Of a stretch of DNA of 64,000 nt, positions 55,090 through 64,000 are shown piece by piece (the first letter of the stretch is position 1; every line of letters starts with the position of its first letter). The DNA lies in assembly GCF_040718835.1 (NCBI RefSeq), contig NZ_JBFEFG010000267.1, positions 479,501 to 543,500 of the forward strand, given 5' to 3'. The stretch is from Bremerella sp. JC817. Lineage in GTDB: Bacteria > Planctomycetota > Planctomycetia > Pirellulales > Pirellulaceae. The translations under genes were made by a program, and so were the position numbers. The notes under the pieces are model-generated. The model did no database searches, was not told where the DNA came from, and saw nothing but the letters and a program-made list of their open reading frames with translations.

Positions 55090-58000
55090 ATGCGCCCTAT
55101 CATCTCGGCCCTGACCATCGCCCTTGCCTGGTTTTTCGCTCCCGCCAGCGTCGTGCTAGCTCAATTTGAAGAAGACTTCGCTCCTGGGCTGATCACCACG
55201 ATCCAGGCAACCGACGGCACACGCTGCGTTCGCATCGATCCGACGGTGTCTTTCGACTGGGGCAAAGCATCGCCCGATCTTCGGATCAGCGAAGGGAAGT
55301 TCAGTGCAAGGTGGGACGGCCTGCTGCTCAGCCGCACCTCTGGCGATTACACCATCTATGCCTATGTGTGTGGCAAAGTTCGCGTTCAGCTCGAAGACCA
55401 GGTCGTGCTAGAAGCCAACACGACTACGCCGCAGTGGGTCACTGGCAAGCCGTTGTCGATGAAGTTTGATTGGCATCCGTTTCAGGTCGACTTCGCCAGA
55501 ACTCAGCCCAATGCCGAGCTCAAGCTGTTCTGGTCAGGACCTGACTTTCCTCTCGAGCCGATCCCTGCCGAGTACTTCTATCACGACATCGACAAGACGA
55601 TCGAACAGCCTTTTGAACGAGGCCGCGAACTGATTGCCGGCTATCGCTGTACCGCGTGTCACGATGTCCAGCAGCAGCAACTCGCCGCCAAGGCTCCGTC
55701 GCTGGCCCAACTGGATGGCAACCTTTCCGAGCCATGGCTTCGCGAATGGCTCGCCAGCAAGCCGGCGGAAGAGGATTCAGACACACTTCGCCGCATGCCT
55801 CATTTCGAGCTCTCGAACGACGACGTCGATGCGGTGGTCGAATATCTTCTGTCGGAATCGAAGCCACGCGAAAAGAAAAGCGAGCTGCCCACGAAAGGCT
55901 CGGCCCCCAGTGGAAAGAACCTGGTGCTAACCCTCGGCTGCACCGCCTGTCATACGATTGGCGAGCTCGGCACGGCCAGCGTGATGGGTGGCCCAGACCT
56001 GACCAACATCGCCGCGAAACGCCCGAGAGGCTTCTTTCAAACTTGGCTGGCTGATCCCGCTAAGCTGAACCCAGACCATCGGATGCCGGTTTACGATTTA
56101 AATGACAAACAGCGTGACGACATCTCTTCGTACCTGGCAACGCTGACCGAAGACAAAACCTTAGCCCAGACGCCTGTCCGCCAATTCAATCCGCTGCTGA
56201 TCGAGCAAGGCCGCAAGCTGATCGCGGACAATCGCTGCCAGTCTTGTCATACGCTGCCTGGCGATGCCGCCAAGCAGGTTCACCCTTCGTTGCCGAAGCT
56301 TGGCCCTGGCAACCTCTGGCAAGATGCCTGCATGGGATCGCCGGTGGCCGCCAAAGGGCAGCCTGGCTACCAACTGCCAGAATCAGACCGCGAAGCGATC
56401 AAGACCTACATTCGCGAAGTTGCCCGAGCCAAGCAGTCGCCGCAAGCGAGTGCCGATGCCGCTTGGATCTTGAAAGAGAACAACTGCCTGGCCTGCCATC
56501 CTCGTGGCACCGGGAAGGGCCTTTCGGAAACGGCCAAAGAGGTTGTCGACGCCCACTCAGGTCTCACTTCATTGCTTCCGTCGATGGTGCCTCCGTCGCT
56601 CAACAGTGTTGGCGATAAGCTGCACGACCAAGCCTTGCTGGCCGCCATTCGCCGTAGCGGAGGCAATCACCGGCCATGGCTACGCGTGCAGATGCCGAAG
56701 TTCGATCTGACGGCCGAGGAACAACAGGCCCTCGTCAATCACTTCGTCGCTCAGGATCGCATCCCGGAGAAAGCCCCGGCGATTCCCACCATTCCTGAAG
56801 TCGAAGGGCTGGCGGCAACCATCGCTGGATCGCGGCTGGTCACAACCGATGGCTTCGGCTGCACCAGTTGCCATCAGGTCGGGCAGATGATCCCTCCGAA
56901 GGCTCCGCTAAATGCCAAAGGACCTGACCTGTCGATGCTGGGGGATCGTATCCGCGAGCCCTGGTTCTATCGCTGGGTCCATGATCCTGCACGCATCGTT
57001 CCACGCATGGAAATGCCCAGCGTGAAACTGCCGGTCCAAGGCGTGCTCGACAACCAGGTCGATACCCAGTTGGCCGCCGTGTGGCATGTGCTCAATACGC
57101 CAGACTTCACGCCGCCGAAGCCTGACCCGGTTCGCATCGTGCGACAAACAGGCGCGAAGTCGGCCACCGATCGAGCGATCGTGTTGACCGATGTTATCAA
57201 GCTGGCCGACAAGAAGGTGCTGATCAAGCCGCTGCTGGTGGGTCTGCCGAATCGGAACAACGTGCTGTACGACCTCGAGTCAGCTTCGCTTTACCAATGG
57301 TGGGTCGGCGATGTTGCTCGGCAACGGAGCGAAGGAAAGACTTGGCACTGGGAAATCGGCGGACGCGGGCTGTTCGATCCCACTTCGCCAGTTCCTGAAA
57401 TTGTCCTTCGGGATGGCGACGACAATCCAATCTCGCCGCGCCGCGACGGTCAGTTCTTCACGCGATTCGGAGAAATCGACTACGACGGCGACGCGCTGAC
57501 CTGGACGCAGACGCTGCACTTCGGCACGTCCGATCCTATCGATCTGGAAGTCCGTCAAACGCTGACGCCACTTTGGACAAAGGAAGGTTCGCCGCGAAAT
57601 GGCTTCACGCGATCGATCACCGTCACCAATCTTCCGGAAGGCTATTCGATCGGTCTCCGGCTTCCTCGCGAAACGCTGGCCGGCCCGGTTCAATTGGCAG
57701 GCCAGGTCGACGACCAGATCCAGTTCAGCTCCGGCGATATGCTGATCGCACTCGATCACGCCGAAACGCTATCGCCCGATGCCGGTCAGCTTGTCTGGTT
57801 AGCCGCCAACGAGAAGAACCTGACAGCGACCTATTCGCTTCGTCTGCCAGGCGAAACGATCGCCGCAGCCGCTGCTTTACCTCCGCAATTGTCGAAGGCT
57901 GTCGATCTCGACATCATCCCTGGCTGGTCGGCGACTCGTTTGCCGATCACCACCGAGATGATGTCGATCGCCATGGACTGGCAACCTGACGGCAGCCTGA

Positions 58001-59310
58001 TGGCGGCTTCGCTGAAGGGGCGGATCTGGAAACTGACCGACACCGATGGCGACGGCCTGGAAGACACCTACCGGCAGTTCGGCGACGAATACGCGGCCCC
58101 TTACGGCCTGAAGGCTCACGGCAAGTATGTCGACATTGTCAACAAGTACGCGTTGCTGCGGCTGTGGGATGAAGATGGCGACGGTATCGTCGAAAAGGTA
58201 ACGAACCTTTCCAACGGCTGGGGCCATACCGACGACTATCACGACTGGGTCGTAGGGTTGCCGCAAGACGCGGATGGCAACTACTACGCGGCGATTCCTT
58301 GCCAGCAAGATGGTCGCTCGAAAGAAGCTGCAAGGCTGCGTGGCACGGTCGTCAAACTGACCCCCACTTCCGACGATCCTCACAAGCAAACCTATCGCAT
58401 TGAAGAACTGACTGCTGGGCATCGCTTCCCCATGGGGATCGCCCGGAATCATCAGGGGGAACTGTTTGTCACCGACAATCAAGGCAACTGGAACCCATTC
58501 AACGAGTTGAACCATGTCGTCCCAGGTCTGCGGTACGGCTTCATCAATGCCGTCGATCGCAAGCCGGGATTTGCTCCACCGGAAACGCCTCCGTCGATTG
58601 CGATCCCACATCCATGGACCCGAAGCGTCAACGGGATTTGCTTCCTCGAAACACCTGCCGATGTTCGCGAGAAACTGGGCTACGACTTGTTTGGTCCCTG
58701 GGAAGGCGACCTCGTTGGCTGCGAATACGACACCCGGCGGCTCGTCCGCATGAGCCTCGAGAAAGTAGGCGACACGATCCAAGGAGCCGCGTATCCACTG
58801 ACGGTCGATCCTCCGCAAGATGTCGAGAAAGGCCTGTTGGGACCGATCAGTTGCGCAGTCGCTCCGGACGGGGACCTTTATGTCAGCAACCTCCGAGATG
58901 CCGGCTGGGGCGGCGGCAACAATGTTGGCACATTCACACGCCTTCGTCCGAACTCGGTGCACTTGCCACTGGGGATCGACGAAGTCCGTGCGACACCGAC
59001 CGGCTTCAAGATTCGCTTTACCGATCAGATCGATGCCGGCTATGGCAATCTGGCGTCGAACTACAGCATTGCCTCTTACACCCGCACGTCGACGCCGGCC
59101 TATGGTGGCGACGATCAACAGCGGCGTTTGGAATCGGTCGCTTCGGTCGTCGTTTCGGAAGACCGCCTGGAAGCGACGGTCACCCTCGAAGCTCCGATCC
59201 GTGAGGGCTTCGTCTACGAGTTGTTCCTGGATGATGAAATTGCCGGCCCGGGCAAAACCCTCTGGCCGAAGGAAGCTCACTACACCATGCGTAAGGTTCG
59301 CGAAAACTAG
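55090..59310 (+). CDS. PVC-type exported multiheme protein: PA14, five c-heme sites, beta-propeller
   Basis: The 1406-residue protein has a signal peptide (MRPIISALTIALAWFFAPAS, ending VLA). Then comes a PA14-like beta domain at about residues 40-165 (ARWDGLLLSRTSGDYTIYAY). Next are five CxxCH heme c sites with Cys at about 187, 284, 383, 466 and 591, each in a small cytochrome domain. The rest is a DUF7133/sorbosone-dehydrogenase-like beta-propeller from about residue 930 (TRLPITTEMMSIAMDWQPDG) and a terminal beta domain of about 100 residues. This order is typical of the large periplasmic membrane-bound dehydrogenase-like proteins of Planctomycetes and Verrucomicrobia, thought to oxidise sugars or sugar alcohols. 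It is a single gene with a strong terminator downstream. Substrate is unknown. Confidence 0.85.
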   Translation: MRPIISALTIALAWFFAPASVVLAQFEEDFAPGLITTIQATDGTRCVRIDPTVSFDWGKASPDLRISEGKFSARWDGLLLSRTSGDYTIYAYVCGKVRVQLEDQVVLEANTTTPQWVTGKPLSMKFDWHPFQVDFARTQPNAELKLFWSGPDFPLEPIPAEYFYHDIDKTIEQPFERGRELIAGYRCTACHDVQQQQLAAKAPSLAQLDGNLSEPWLREWLASKPAEEDSDTLRRMPHFELSNDDVDAVVEYLLSESKPREKKSELPTKGSAPSGKNLVLTLGCTACHTIGELGTASVMGGPDLTNIAAKRPRGFFQTWLADPAKLNPDHRMPVYDLNDKQRDDISSYLATLTEDKTLAQTPVRQFNPLLIEQGRKLIADNRCQSCHTLPGDAAKQVHPSLPKLGPGNLWQDACMGSPVAAKGQPGYQLPESDREAIKTYIREVARAKQSPQASADAAWILKENNCLACHPRGTGKGLSETAKEVVDAHSGLTSLLPSMVPPSLNSVGDKLHDQALLAAIRRSGGNHRPWLRVQMPKFDLTAEEQQALVNHFVAQDRIPEKAPAIPTIPEVEGLAATIAGSRLVTTDGFGCTSCHQVGQMIPPKAPLNAKGPDLSMLGDRIREPWFYRWVHDPARIVPRMEMPSVKLPVQGVLDNQVDTQLAAVWHVLNTPDFTPPKPDPVRIVRQTGAKSATDRAIVLTDVIKLADKKVLIKPLLVGLPNRNNVLYDLESASLYQWWVGDVARQRSEGKTWHWEIGGRGLFDPTSPVPEIVLRDGDDNPISPRRDGQFFTRFGEIDYDGDALTWTQTLHFGTSDPIDLEVRQTLTPLWTKEGSPRNGFTRSITVTNLPEGYSIGLRLPRETLAGPVQLAGQVDDQIQFSSGDMLIALDHAETLSPDAGQLVWLAANEKNLTATYSLRLPGETIAAAAALPPQLSKAVDLDIIPGWSATRLPITTEMMSIAMDWQPDGSLMAASLKGRIWKLTDTDGDGLEDTYRQFGDEYAAPYGLKAHGKYVDIVNKYALLRLWDEDGDGIVEKVTNLSNGWGHTDDYHDWVVGLPQDADGNYYAAIPCQQDGRSKEAARLRGTVVKLTPTSDDPHKQTYRIEELTAGHRFPMGIARNHQGELFVTDNQGNWNPFNELNHVVPGLRYGFINAVDRKPGFAPPETPPSIAIPHPWTRSVNGICFLETPADVREKLGYDLFGPWEGDLVGCEYDTRRLVRMSLEKVGDTIQGAAYPLTVDPPQDVEKGLLGPISCAVAPDGDLYVSNLRDAGWGGGNNVGTFTRLRPNSVHLPLGIDEVRATPTGFKIRFTDQIDAGYGNLASNYSIASYTRTSTPAYGGDDQQRRLESVASVVVSEDRLEATVTLEAPIREGFVYELFLDDEIAGPGKTLWPKEAHYTMRKVREN

Positions 59311-59371
59311 CCGCTCGGGCTAGTCTTCAGATCGACTTGGACGTGTAAAACCTTTTTTATCTGGCGCAAAG

Positions 59372-59420
59372 AAACACCCTGCGAAGTCGGACCGTTTGGT
59401 TGCTCTTCGCAGGGTGTTTT
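59372..59420. terminator. Bidirectional terminator between two convergent genes
   Basis: Two 15-base arms (59372-59386, aaacaccctgcgaag, and 59405-59419) pair perfectly around an 18-base loop. Flanking A and T runs let it act on both strands. It separates the pentaheme gene (+) from speA (-). Confidence 0.88.
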
Positions 59421-59445
59421 GGTTTCGCTTTTACGCAAGCTCGGC

Positions 59446-61350
59446 TTATTCGAGGTAGGTATAACCTCGCAGACCCGATTCATAAAACTTCATGATCGTG
59501 CCGGCGTCTTTCTGTTCGATGGCACCACGCTTGATCGACTGCTCGACGCTTCGCTGCATCTGGCGGGTCAGTTCTTCTTCGTTGAACTGCATGTAGTGCA
59601 GCACTTCCTGAACGGTGTCACCCTTGATGATGTGGGTGAAGGAAGGCTCACCCTGGTCGTCGAGTTCCACGTGCACCGCGTTGGTGTCGCCGAACAAGTT
59701 GTGCAGGTCGCCCAGCACTTCCTGGTAAGCACCCACTAGAAACGCCGCCATGTAATAAGGTTCGCCGTCGTAACGGTGGAGTTGCAGCGTTCGCTTGACG
59801 TGGCGACGATCGATGAACTGATCGATCTTGCCATCGCTGTCGCAGGTAATGTCGCCAATCACCGCATGTCGCTGCGGTTCTTCGTTCAGCCGATGGATCG
59901 GCATGATCGGGAACAATTGGTTGATCGCCCAGTTGTCTGGCAGCGACTGAAACAGCGAGAAGTTGCAGAAGTAGGTATCGCACAGCATGCGATCCAAACC
60001 TTCGAACTCTTCCGGCACGTGATCCAGTTCCGAGATCAGACCGCGGATCTTGAAGCACAGGTTCCAATACAGCGTTTCAGCTTCACTGCGTTCTTCCAGA
60101 GTCAAGTTGCCGTTGCCAAACATCGACAACGCCATGTCAAGCGCCATTTGAGCATCGTGGAAGCTCTCCAGCACCGTGCGTGGGCTGACCGAAGCGTAGG
60201 CTTCCTTCAGGTCGCGAAGTGGCGTCGGCGTATCTTCGTCGATCTCTTGCTTCAGTTCGCCCAAGCCTTGCTCAGCGACACCCAGCGTGCCGAATACCAG
60301 CACGCTATGGAACGCGACCACCGCGCGGCCACTTTCCGATAGCAAGTGTGGATGCGGGACTTCGGCTTCGTTGCAGATCGATTGAACGTGCGACACAACG
60401 TCGCGGGCGTATTCTTCCAGCGTGTAGTTCATGCTGGAATGGAAGTCGGTCTGCGAACCGTCGTAGTCGACGCCCAGACCGCCACCGACGTCCAGGTACT
60501 TCAGCCCGGCGCCCCGTTTGACGAGGTCGACATAGATTCGGGCCGCTTCGATCAAGGCCGTCTTCACGTAGCGGATGTTGCTGACCTGGCTTCCCTGATG
60601 ATAGTGCAGCAGTTGGAAGCAATCTTCCATGCCGCGCGACTTCAGTTCGTCGAGGGCTCGCAGCACTTCCGTTACAGTCAGACCAAACTTGCTGTGATAG
60701 CCACCACTGGCCGACCAGCGTCCCTTGCCGCGCGAAGCAAGCTTCACGCGGAAACCGATCTTCGGACGAACGCCAATTTCTTCGGCGGTCTTCAAGATCA
60801 AGGCCAACTCGGTGTACTTCTCGACAACCGGGATAATGGTGCGGCCGAGCTTCTGGCCGTACATGGCGATTTCGATGTACTCGGTATCTTTGAAGCCATT
60901 GCAGATGATCGGCGTCGCTTCGTCGGTCATCGCGATCACGGCCAGAAGTTCCGGCTTGCTACCAGCTTCCAAACCAAAGCCGTAAGGGCGACCATAGTCG
61001 AGCACTTCTTCGACGACGTGCCGCTGCTGATTCACCTTGATTGGGTAAATGCACGAATACTTGTTCTGGTATTCGTATTCGGTGATGGCCGAAGCGAAGG
61101 CGTTGTTGATGTCTTGCAGACGGTTCTGCAGGATCTCGCTGAATCGCAGCAAGATCGGCAGGTCGACACCACGGGCCTCGAGGCGGTCGACAACCATCTT
61201 CAGATCAATTCCCTTCTCTGACGACTTGGAAGGGTGCACCATGACGTGCCCGTCGCTATTGATGCTGAAGTAGTTCTTCCCCCAACGATCGACTTCGTAC
61301 AGTTCGGTCGAGTCGGCGGCAGACCACCGGTTGCCATTCTCTTTCAGCAT
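59446..61350 (-). CDS. speA: Biosynthetic arginine decarboxylase
   Basis: SpeA decarboxylates arginine to agmatine with PLP, the first step of one route to polyamines such as putrescine and spermidine. The PLP lysine is Lys105 in CIYPIKVNQQ. Family stretches are GFGLEAGSKPELLAVIAM, HYHQGSQVSNIRYVKTALIE, LDVGGGLGVDYDGSQTD and LLSESGRAVVAFHSVL. Length is 634 residues (E. coli 658). I chose ATG 61350 (MLKENGNRWSAADSTELYEV) because the open frame continues to 62064 on non-family sequence overlapping the divergent gene. No agmatinase or speB is seen in the window. Confidence 0.95.
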   Translation of the reverse strand: MLKENGNRWSAADSTELYEVDRWGKNYFSINSDGHVMVHPSKSSEKGIDLKMVVDRLEARGVDLPILLRFSEILQNRLQDINNAFASAITEYEYQNKYSCIYPIKVNQQRHVVEEVLDYGRPYGFGLEAGSKPELLAVIAMTDEATPIICNGFKDTEYIEIAMYGQKLGRTIIPVVEKYTELALILKTAEEIGVRPKIGFRVKLASRGKGRWSASGGYHSKFGLTVTEVLRALDELKSRGMEDCFQLLHYHQGSQVSNIRYVKTALIEAARIYVDLVKRGAGLKYLDVGGGLGVDYDGSQTDFHSSMNYTLEEYARDVVSHVQSICNEAEVPHPHLLSESGRAVVAFHSVLVFGTLGVAEQGLGELKQEIDEDTPTPLRDLKEAYASVSPRTVLESFHDAQMALDMALSMFGNGNLTLEERSEAETLYWNLCFKIRGLISELDHVPEEFEGLDRMLCDTYFCNFSLFQSLPDNWAINQLFPIMPIHRLNEEPQRHAVIGDITCDSDGKIDQFIDRRHVKRTLQLHRYDGEPYYMAAFLVGAYQEVLGDLHNLFGDTNAVHVELDDQGEPSFTHIIKGDTVQEVLHYMQFNEEELTRQMQRSVEQSIKRGAIEQKDAGTIMKFYESGLRGYTYLE

Positions 61351-61497
61351 GAGTTCCACTCTCCTGAGGCGTGTAGAACATGAAAACGGGCCGCGAGCTC
61401 TTACACAGGGAAACAGTTCTCCCTGTCGGTTGCAATCGTTCGCGATGAAAGAGATGATTTTAGAACAAATTCCCACCCTAACGGAAGGAACCCAAGG

Positions 61498-62400
61498 ATG
61501 AATCTGGAAGTTCGCTGGCAAGAAAGTACGTGGACAAGTTGCTTGCACGCGGCCCAGATCCTGTCGGAACAGCGTCCGCCAGGGGTCCCTGACGTGGTGG
61601 TCGAGACCATGCAACCGGTCGTCGACCAACTGATTAATGTCCTGAAGACGGCTGGCGTTCCCCTCAAACCGTTCTGGCGACACGCTTTGCCACTTTCGGC
61701 GCAGCTTACCGGAAAACATGAGCTCGCTGGCGTGATTCTTCGCAAGACACGAGGTCTCGAGTACGAAAGCGGTGGCACTGCCGAGCACCTGACAGCAATC
61801 TTTACCGATCTTTCGCATGCCTATCACACGGCCATGCCAAAGGCGGAAGAAGAATTGCCGCTGCGACGTCGACCTCTGCGAGAAGCCTGGGAAGCTCGCG
61901 GACCAGGCCTGCTTTATTTTCTGCAACGGGTTTTGCCGGAAGCCTTCCTGCCAGAGAGTGCCGACGTCATCCTCATCCTGCCTTTCTCGGGCGGCCGGGG
62001 CACGGCTCATCTCGACTACAACAGTGTTCGTGTGGAAGCGGTTCTGTACGATCCTTATCCCCAATTGCCCGAGGTGGCTCGACTGGGCTGGCTTTTCTCG
62101 CAGTTGAATCTCGACCTGCCGAAATACAGCGAAAACATCGCCCGAGATCGCTTGCCGATGGTGGCTCGGCTCGCCACTTTGCCAGGTATTCTTTATGCAG
62201 CGGAAGAAGTCGAACTGGTCCGCCCCGGAACCGTTTCATTGGCCGAAGCTCTGAAGCTTTGGCAAGTGACGCGCGAAGGACACGAAGCCCTGGCAGAAGT
62301 TGTTCAACAGTGGTGGCAAGTTCAAGAGACGCGTCAGGCTGCCTGGCCGGTTGCCCTGACGGCACTGGACCGAATGCTGGGCGAACGCAATTCGGGCTGA
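61498..62400 (+). CDS. Conserved protein of unknown function
   Basis: I do not recognise this 300-residue protein. It has no signal peptide or membrane helix and is mixed helix and strand, with LQRVLPEAFLPESADVILIL, then a glycine-rich FSGGRGTAHLDYNSVRVEA. The ATG at 61498 has a good ribosome-binding site (GGAAGGAAC). It is divergent from speA, with 147 bases between the starts. Codon usage agrees with its neighbours. A role near polyamine synthesis would be only a guess. Confidence 0.7.
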   Translation: MNLEVRWQESTWTSCLHAAQILSEQRPPGVPDVVVETMQPVVDQLINVLKTAGVPLKPFWRHALPLSAQLTGKHELAGVILRKTRGLEYESGGTAEHLTAIFTDLSHAYHTAMPKAEEELPLRRRPLREAWEARGPGLLYFLQRVLPEAFLPESADVILILPFSGGRGTAHLDYNSVRVEAVLYDPYPQLPEVARLGWLFSQLNLDLPKYSENIARDRLPMVARLATLPGILYAAEEVELVRPGTVSLAEALKLWQVTREGHEALAEVVQQWWQVQETRQAAWPVALTALDRMLGERNSG

Positions 62401-62877
62401 TCAGCTTATCTTCGCGTTGAACGCACCGAGTCAGTGAGCGCTTTGAACGTCGATTCGTGGCGACACATCTCAGTGGGATCCGACTCTCTTCCACGCAGGC
62501 CCGAATCATCTAACGGAACCATCTTCCACCTTAGCCGTTTTCGTCTCAGAGAAGCGAACCCCGCCTATCATCCACCGCCACTCCACCCGTTCTAGCGAAA
62601 AGCAAGAAGGGCCAAAGCAGCAATCTTTGCTGGGCTAATGCCCATCCACGGCAGCTATCGGCTTACCAACCACACCCCCAACAAGCAGACCAAGTCCCCC
62701 ATAGAAGACGTGAATGCAGGGTTAGGCTCCATAAAACACTCACCATAGGGGGCCACCACCAGTGATTCACCGTTCATTAACATAGCCACATGTGAAATAG
62801 CTCATGGCCTGTCCAGATTTCTACGACTACCATTGAGTTACCGAAATAATTCTTAGTCTTTTTTAGGACGCGCGATC
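62401..62877 (+). other. Non-coding region ahead of the DUF1559 gene
   Basis: No gene is seen in these 477 bases. They should contain the promoter for the prepilin-like gene, which has an AGGA ribosome-binding site 10 bases before its start. I could not find a convincing -35/-10 pair. Gene direction suggests that this is a new transcription unit. Confidence 0.45.
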
Positions 62878-63822
62878 ATGCGTACTCATTCTCGTCTCGG
62901 TTTCACCCTGGTTGAACTGCTGGTGGTGATTGCAATTATCGGTGTATTGATCGCCCTTCTGCTTCCAGCGGTGCAGCAAGCTCGTGAAGCGGCACGTCGC
63001 ATGTCGTGCAGTAACAACCTGAAGCAAATCGGGATCGCGATGCACACCTATCACGATACTCACCTGAAATTCCCTCCTGGCTACTTCCAGACACTGGGAT
63101 ACGATGTCCGGCCTTATAACACGTCGGGGCACCAGTTCCGTTACTGCTATGCCCGCAGCATCCTGCCTTACATGGAACAACAGGCCCTGTGGGAACAGCT
63201 GGACGCCGGTCAGAAGATCAATAAAGGTTCGTGGGAAATCGACGCGGCTCGCACAGTGGTCCAGGGCTATATGTGCCCTTCAGATGGCGCCGGCCCGAAG
63301 GTTTCCAAAGAAGGCTTCGGCGGTAACTACCTCGGCGTGCATGGCAACTCGCGCTACTACGATTCAGGCGGTAACGCCGACGAACGGATGAACGGCATGT
63401 TCTTCGCTTTGTCGAAGGTTCGGATGGGTGACGTGACCGACGGCACCAGCCACACGCTGCTGGTCAGCGAAATCAACCTGATCCCGGAAGGTGGCGTCGA
63501 TGCCTCGGTCACCGATCGTCGCGGGATGTACAACATGTGCTACACCGGCAATGCCACGATCTCGGCTAACGTCACTCCGAATTCGCCAACCCCAGACGTC
63601 CAAGAAGCTGGCCGGTTTGTGAACAACGATCAGTACGCCCCGGCTGTCAGCGCCGGTGGTGGCGGTGTCTATGCGACTTATGCCCGTAGCCACCACCCAG
63701 GCGGTGTTCAGGCTTTGAAGGTCGACGGTTCGGTGAGCTTCGTTGCGGAAACGATCGACAGCGTCATCTGGCGAGCGGCAGCGACTCGTGACGGTGGCGA
63801 AGTCACGGCTGGCCTGCAATAA
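62878..63822 (+). CDS. DUF1559 prepilin-type protein
   Basis: This 314-residue protein begins with a type IV prepilin-like N-terminus: short basic leader, then GFTLVELLVVIAIIGVLIAL with the cleavage Gly8/Phe9 and Glu13. Next comes LPAVQQAREAARRMSCSNNL, the hallmark of the DUF1559 family that is hugely expanded in Planctomycetes. The C-terminus carries the family's HHPGGVQALKVDGSVSF segment. Such proteins are thought to be pseudopilin-like exported proteins. Their function is mostly unknown. A lipoprotein gene follows after 52 bases, a usual arrangement. Confidence 0.93.
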   Translation: MRTHSRLGFTLVELLVVIAIIGVLIALLLPAVQQAREAARRMSCSNNLKQIGIAMHTYHDTHLKFPPGYFQTLGYDVRPYNTSGHQFRYCYARSILPYMEQQALWEQLDAGQKINKGSWEIDAARTVVQGYMCPSDGAGPKVSKEGFGGNYLGVHGNSRYYDSGGNADERMNGMFFALSKVRMGDVTDGTSHTLLVSEINLIPEGGVDASVTDRRGMYNMCYTGNATISANVTPNSPTPDVQEAGRFVNNDQYAPAVSAGGGGVYATYARSHHPGGVQALKVDGSVSFVAETIDSVIWRAAATRDGGEVTAGLQ

Positions 63823-63874
63823 GTAGTTCTGCCCTCGGCACTTATTCCATTCATTTCTCGCGCGGTTGGTAGTT

Positions 63875-64000
63875 ATGAAATCAAATTTTCTCGCGGCGAC
63901 AGGCATTCTGCTCGCCGCTTGTCTGCTGGTTGGATGCGGTACTGCCGGAGATGGTCTGACCCGTTTTCCGGTGGCTGGAACGGTCACGTTTAAAGGTAAG
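63875..64000 (+). CDS. Lipoprotein, 3' end missing (cut by window edge)
   Basis: The visible 42 residues begin with a lipoprotein signal (FLAATGILLAACLLVGCGTA, lipobox LVGC). The sequence then runs into FPVAGTVTFKGK, the start of a small beta-sandwich domain common in planctomycete lipoproteins next to DUF1559 genes. It is 52 bases downstream of the DUF1559 gene and is probably in the same operon. The window ends before the stop, so the length and full family cannot be given. Confidence 0.75.
   Translation, partial: MKSNFLAATGILLAACLLVGCGTAGDGLTRFPVAGTVTFKGK

Noticed and set aside
57877..59280. A 467-residue open frame antisense to the pentaheme gene
   Set aside because: The plus strand encodes recognisable heme and propeller domains; the antisense product has no domain and an odd composition.
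61351..62064. Longer N-terminus for SpeA
   Set aside because: The additional 238 residues have no match to arginine decarboxylases and overlap the divergent gene at 61498; ATG 61350 gives the family N-terminus.
1..64000. CRISPR arrays, insertion sequences, phage or integrative elements
   Set aside because: No regularly spaced direct repeats, transposase or integrase reading frames, or terminal inverted repeats were seen; codon use and gene packing look uniform.

Overview
The window is about 64 kb of a bacterial chromosome that looks like a member of the Planctomycetota, probably near Blastopirellula/Bremerella (order Pirellulales). This placement is an inference from gene content. The supporting genes are a DUF1559 prepilin-like protein followed by a small lipoprotein, a PVC-type multiheme protein with a beta-propeller, an anti-sigma-like protein with EF-hands, a bacterial topoisomerase VI A subunit and a futalosine-pathway menaquinone gene (mqnD). 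I see no insertion sequence, prophage, integrase, CRISPR array or rRNA operon.

Layout, left to right. Positions 1-6.8 kb (+) hold flagellar filament genes: the 3' part of a very long flagellin, a giant FliD cap protein and the chaperone FliS. Positions 6.9-10.3 kb (+) hold mqnD, an M20 amidohydrolase and a GCS2-type carboxylate-amine ligase. Positions 10.3-12.4 kb (-) hold a thioredoxin-like protein, a TatD nuclease and a small unknown. Positions 12.4-23.9 kb (-) are a tightly packed respiratory complex I operon in the order nuoI-A-C-D-H-J-K-L-M-N, with no nuoB, E, F or G. Positions 24.1-26.7 kb (+) carry csrA, tRNA-Glu(UUC), ferrochelatase and a C15 peptidase. Positions 26.6-30.8 kb (-) carry a PH-domain protein, flotillin FloA, an aldehyde dehydrogenase and a fumarylacetoacetate-hydrolase-family enzyme; the last two resemble the end of an oxidative pentose pathway. 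Positions 30.8-31.5 kb are non-coding and fold by hand into a long rod, a candidate structured RNA. Next come a nucleotidyltransferase-HD protein, a sigma-70 factor with an anti-sigma/EF-hand membrane protein upstream of it, and a 1014-residue secretin-N-domain protein.

Positions 39.3-48.7 kb (-) hold a thioesterase, topoisomerase VI subunit A, and a MacAB-TolC-like tripartite export system headed by a MarR regulator. Positions 49.1-52.7 kb (+) hold a membrane coiled-coil unknown, a rhomboid protease and an SUMF1-fold protein. Positions 52.7-54.7 kb (-) hold an FAD oxidoreductase translationally coupled to an aldo/keto reductase. Positions 55.1-59.3 kb (+) hold the pentaheme PA14/beta-propeller protein, separated by a bidirectional terminator from arginine decarboxylase speA (-). 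The window ends with a conserved unknown, the DUF1559 protein and a lipoprotein cut by the window edge.

Functional themes are motility (flagellin, FliD, FliS, CsrA), aerobic or menaquinone-linked respiration (complex I, MqnD, ferrochelatase), envelope export (MacAB-TolC, secretin-like protein, FloA, rhomboid) and sugar-acid and polyamine metabolism. The most unusual items are a roughly 110-residue repeat shared by flagellin and FliD, a topoisomerase VI A gene with no B partner beside it, the sigma/anti-sigma-EF-hand pair, the incomplete complex I operon with recurrent extra loops, and the candidate structured RNA at 31.1-31.4 kb. Start codons were often moved inward from the longest open frame, using family N-termini, ribosome-binding sites or the need to avoid overlap.
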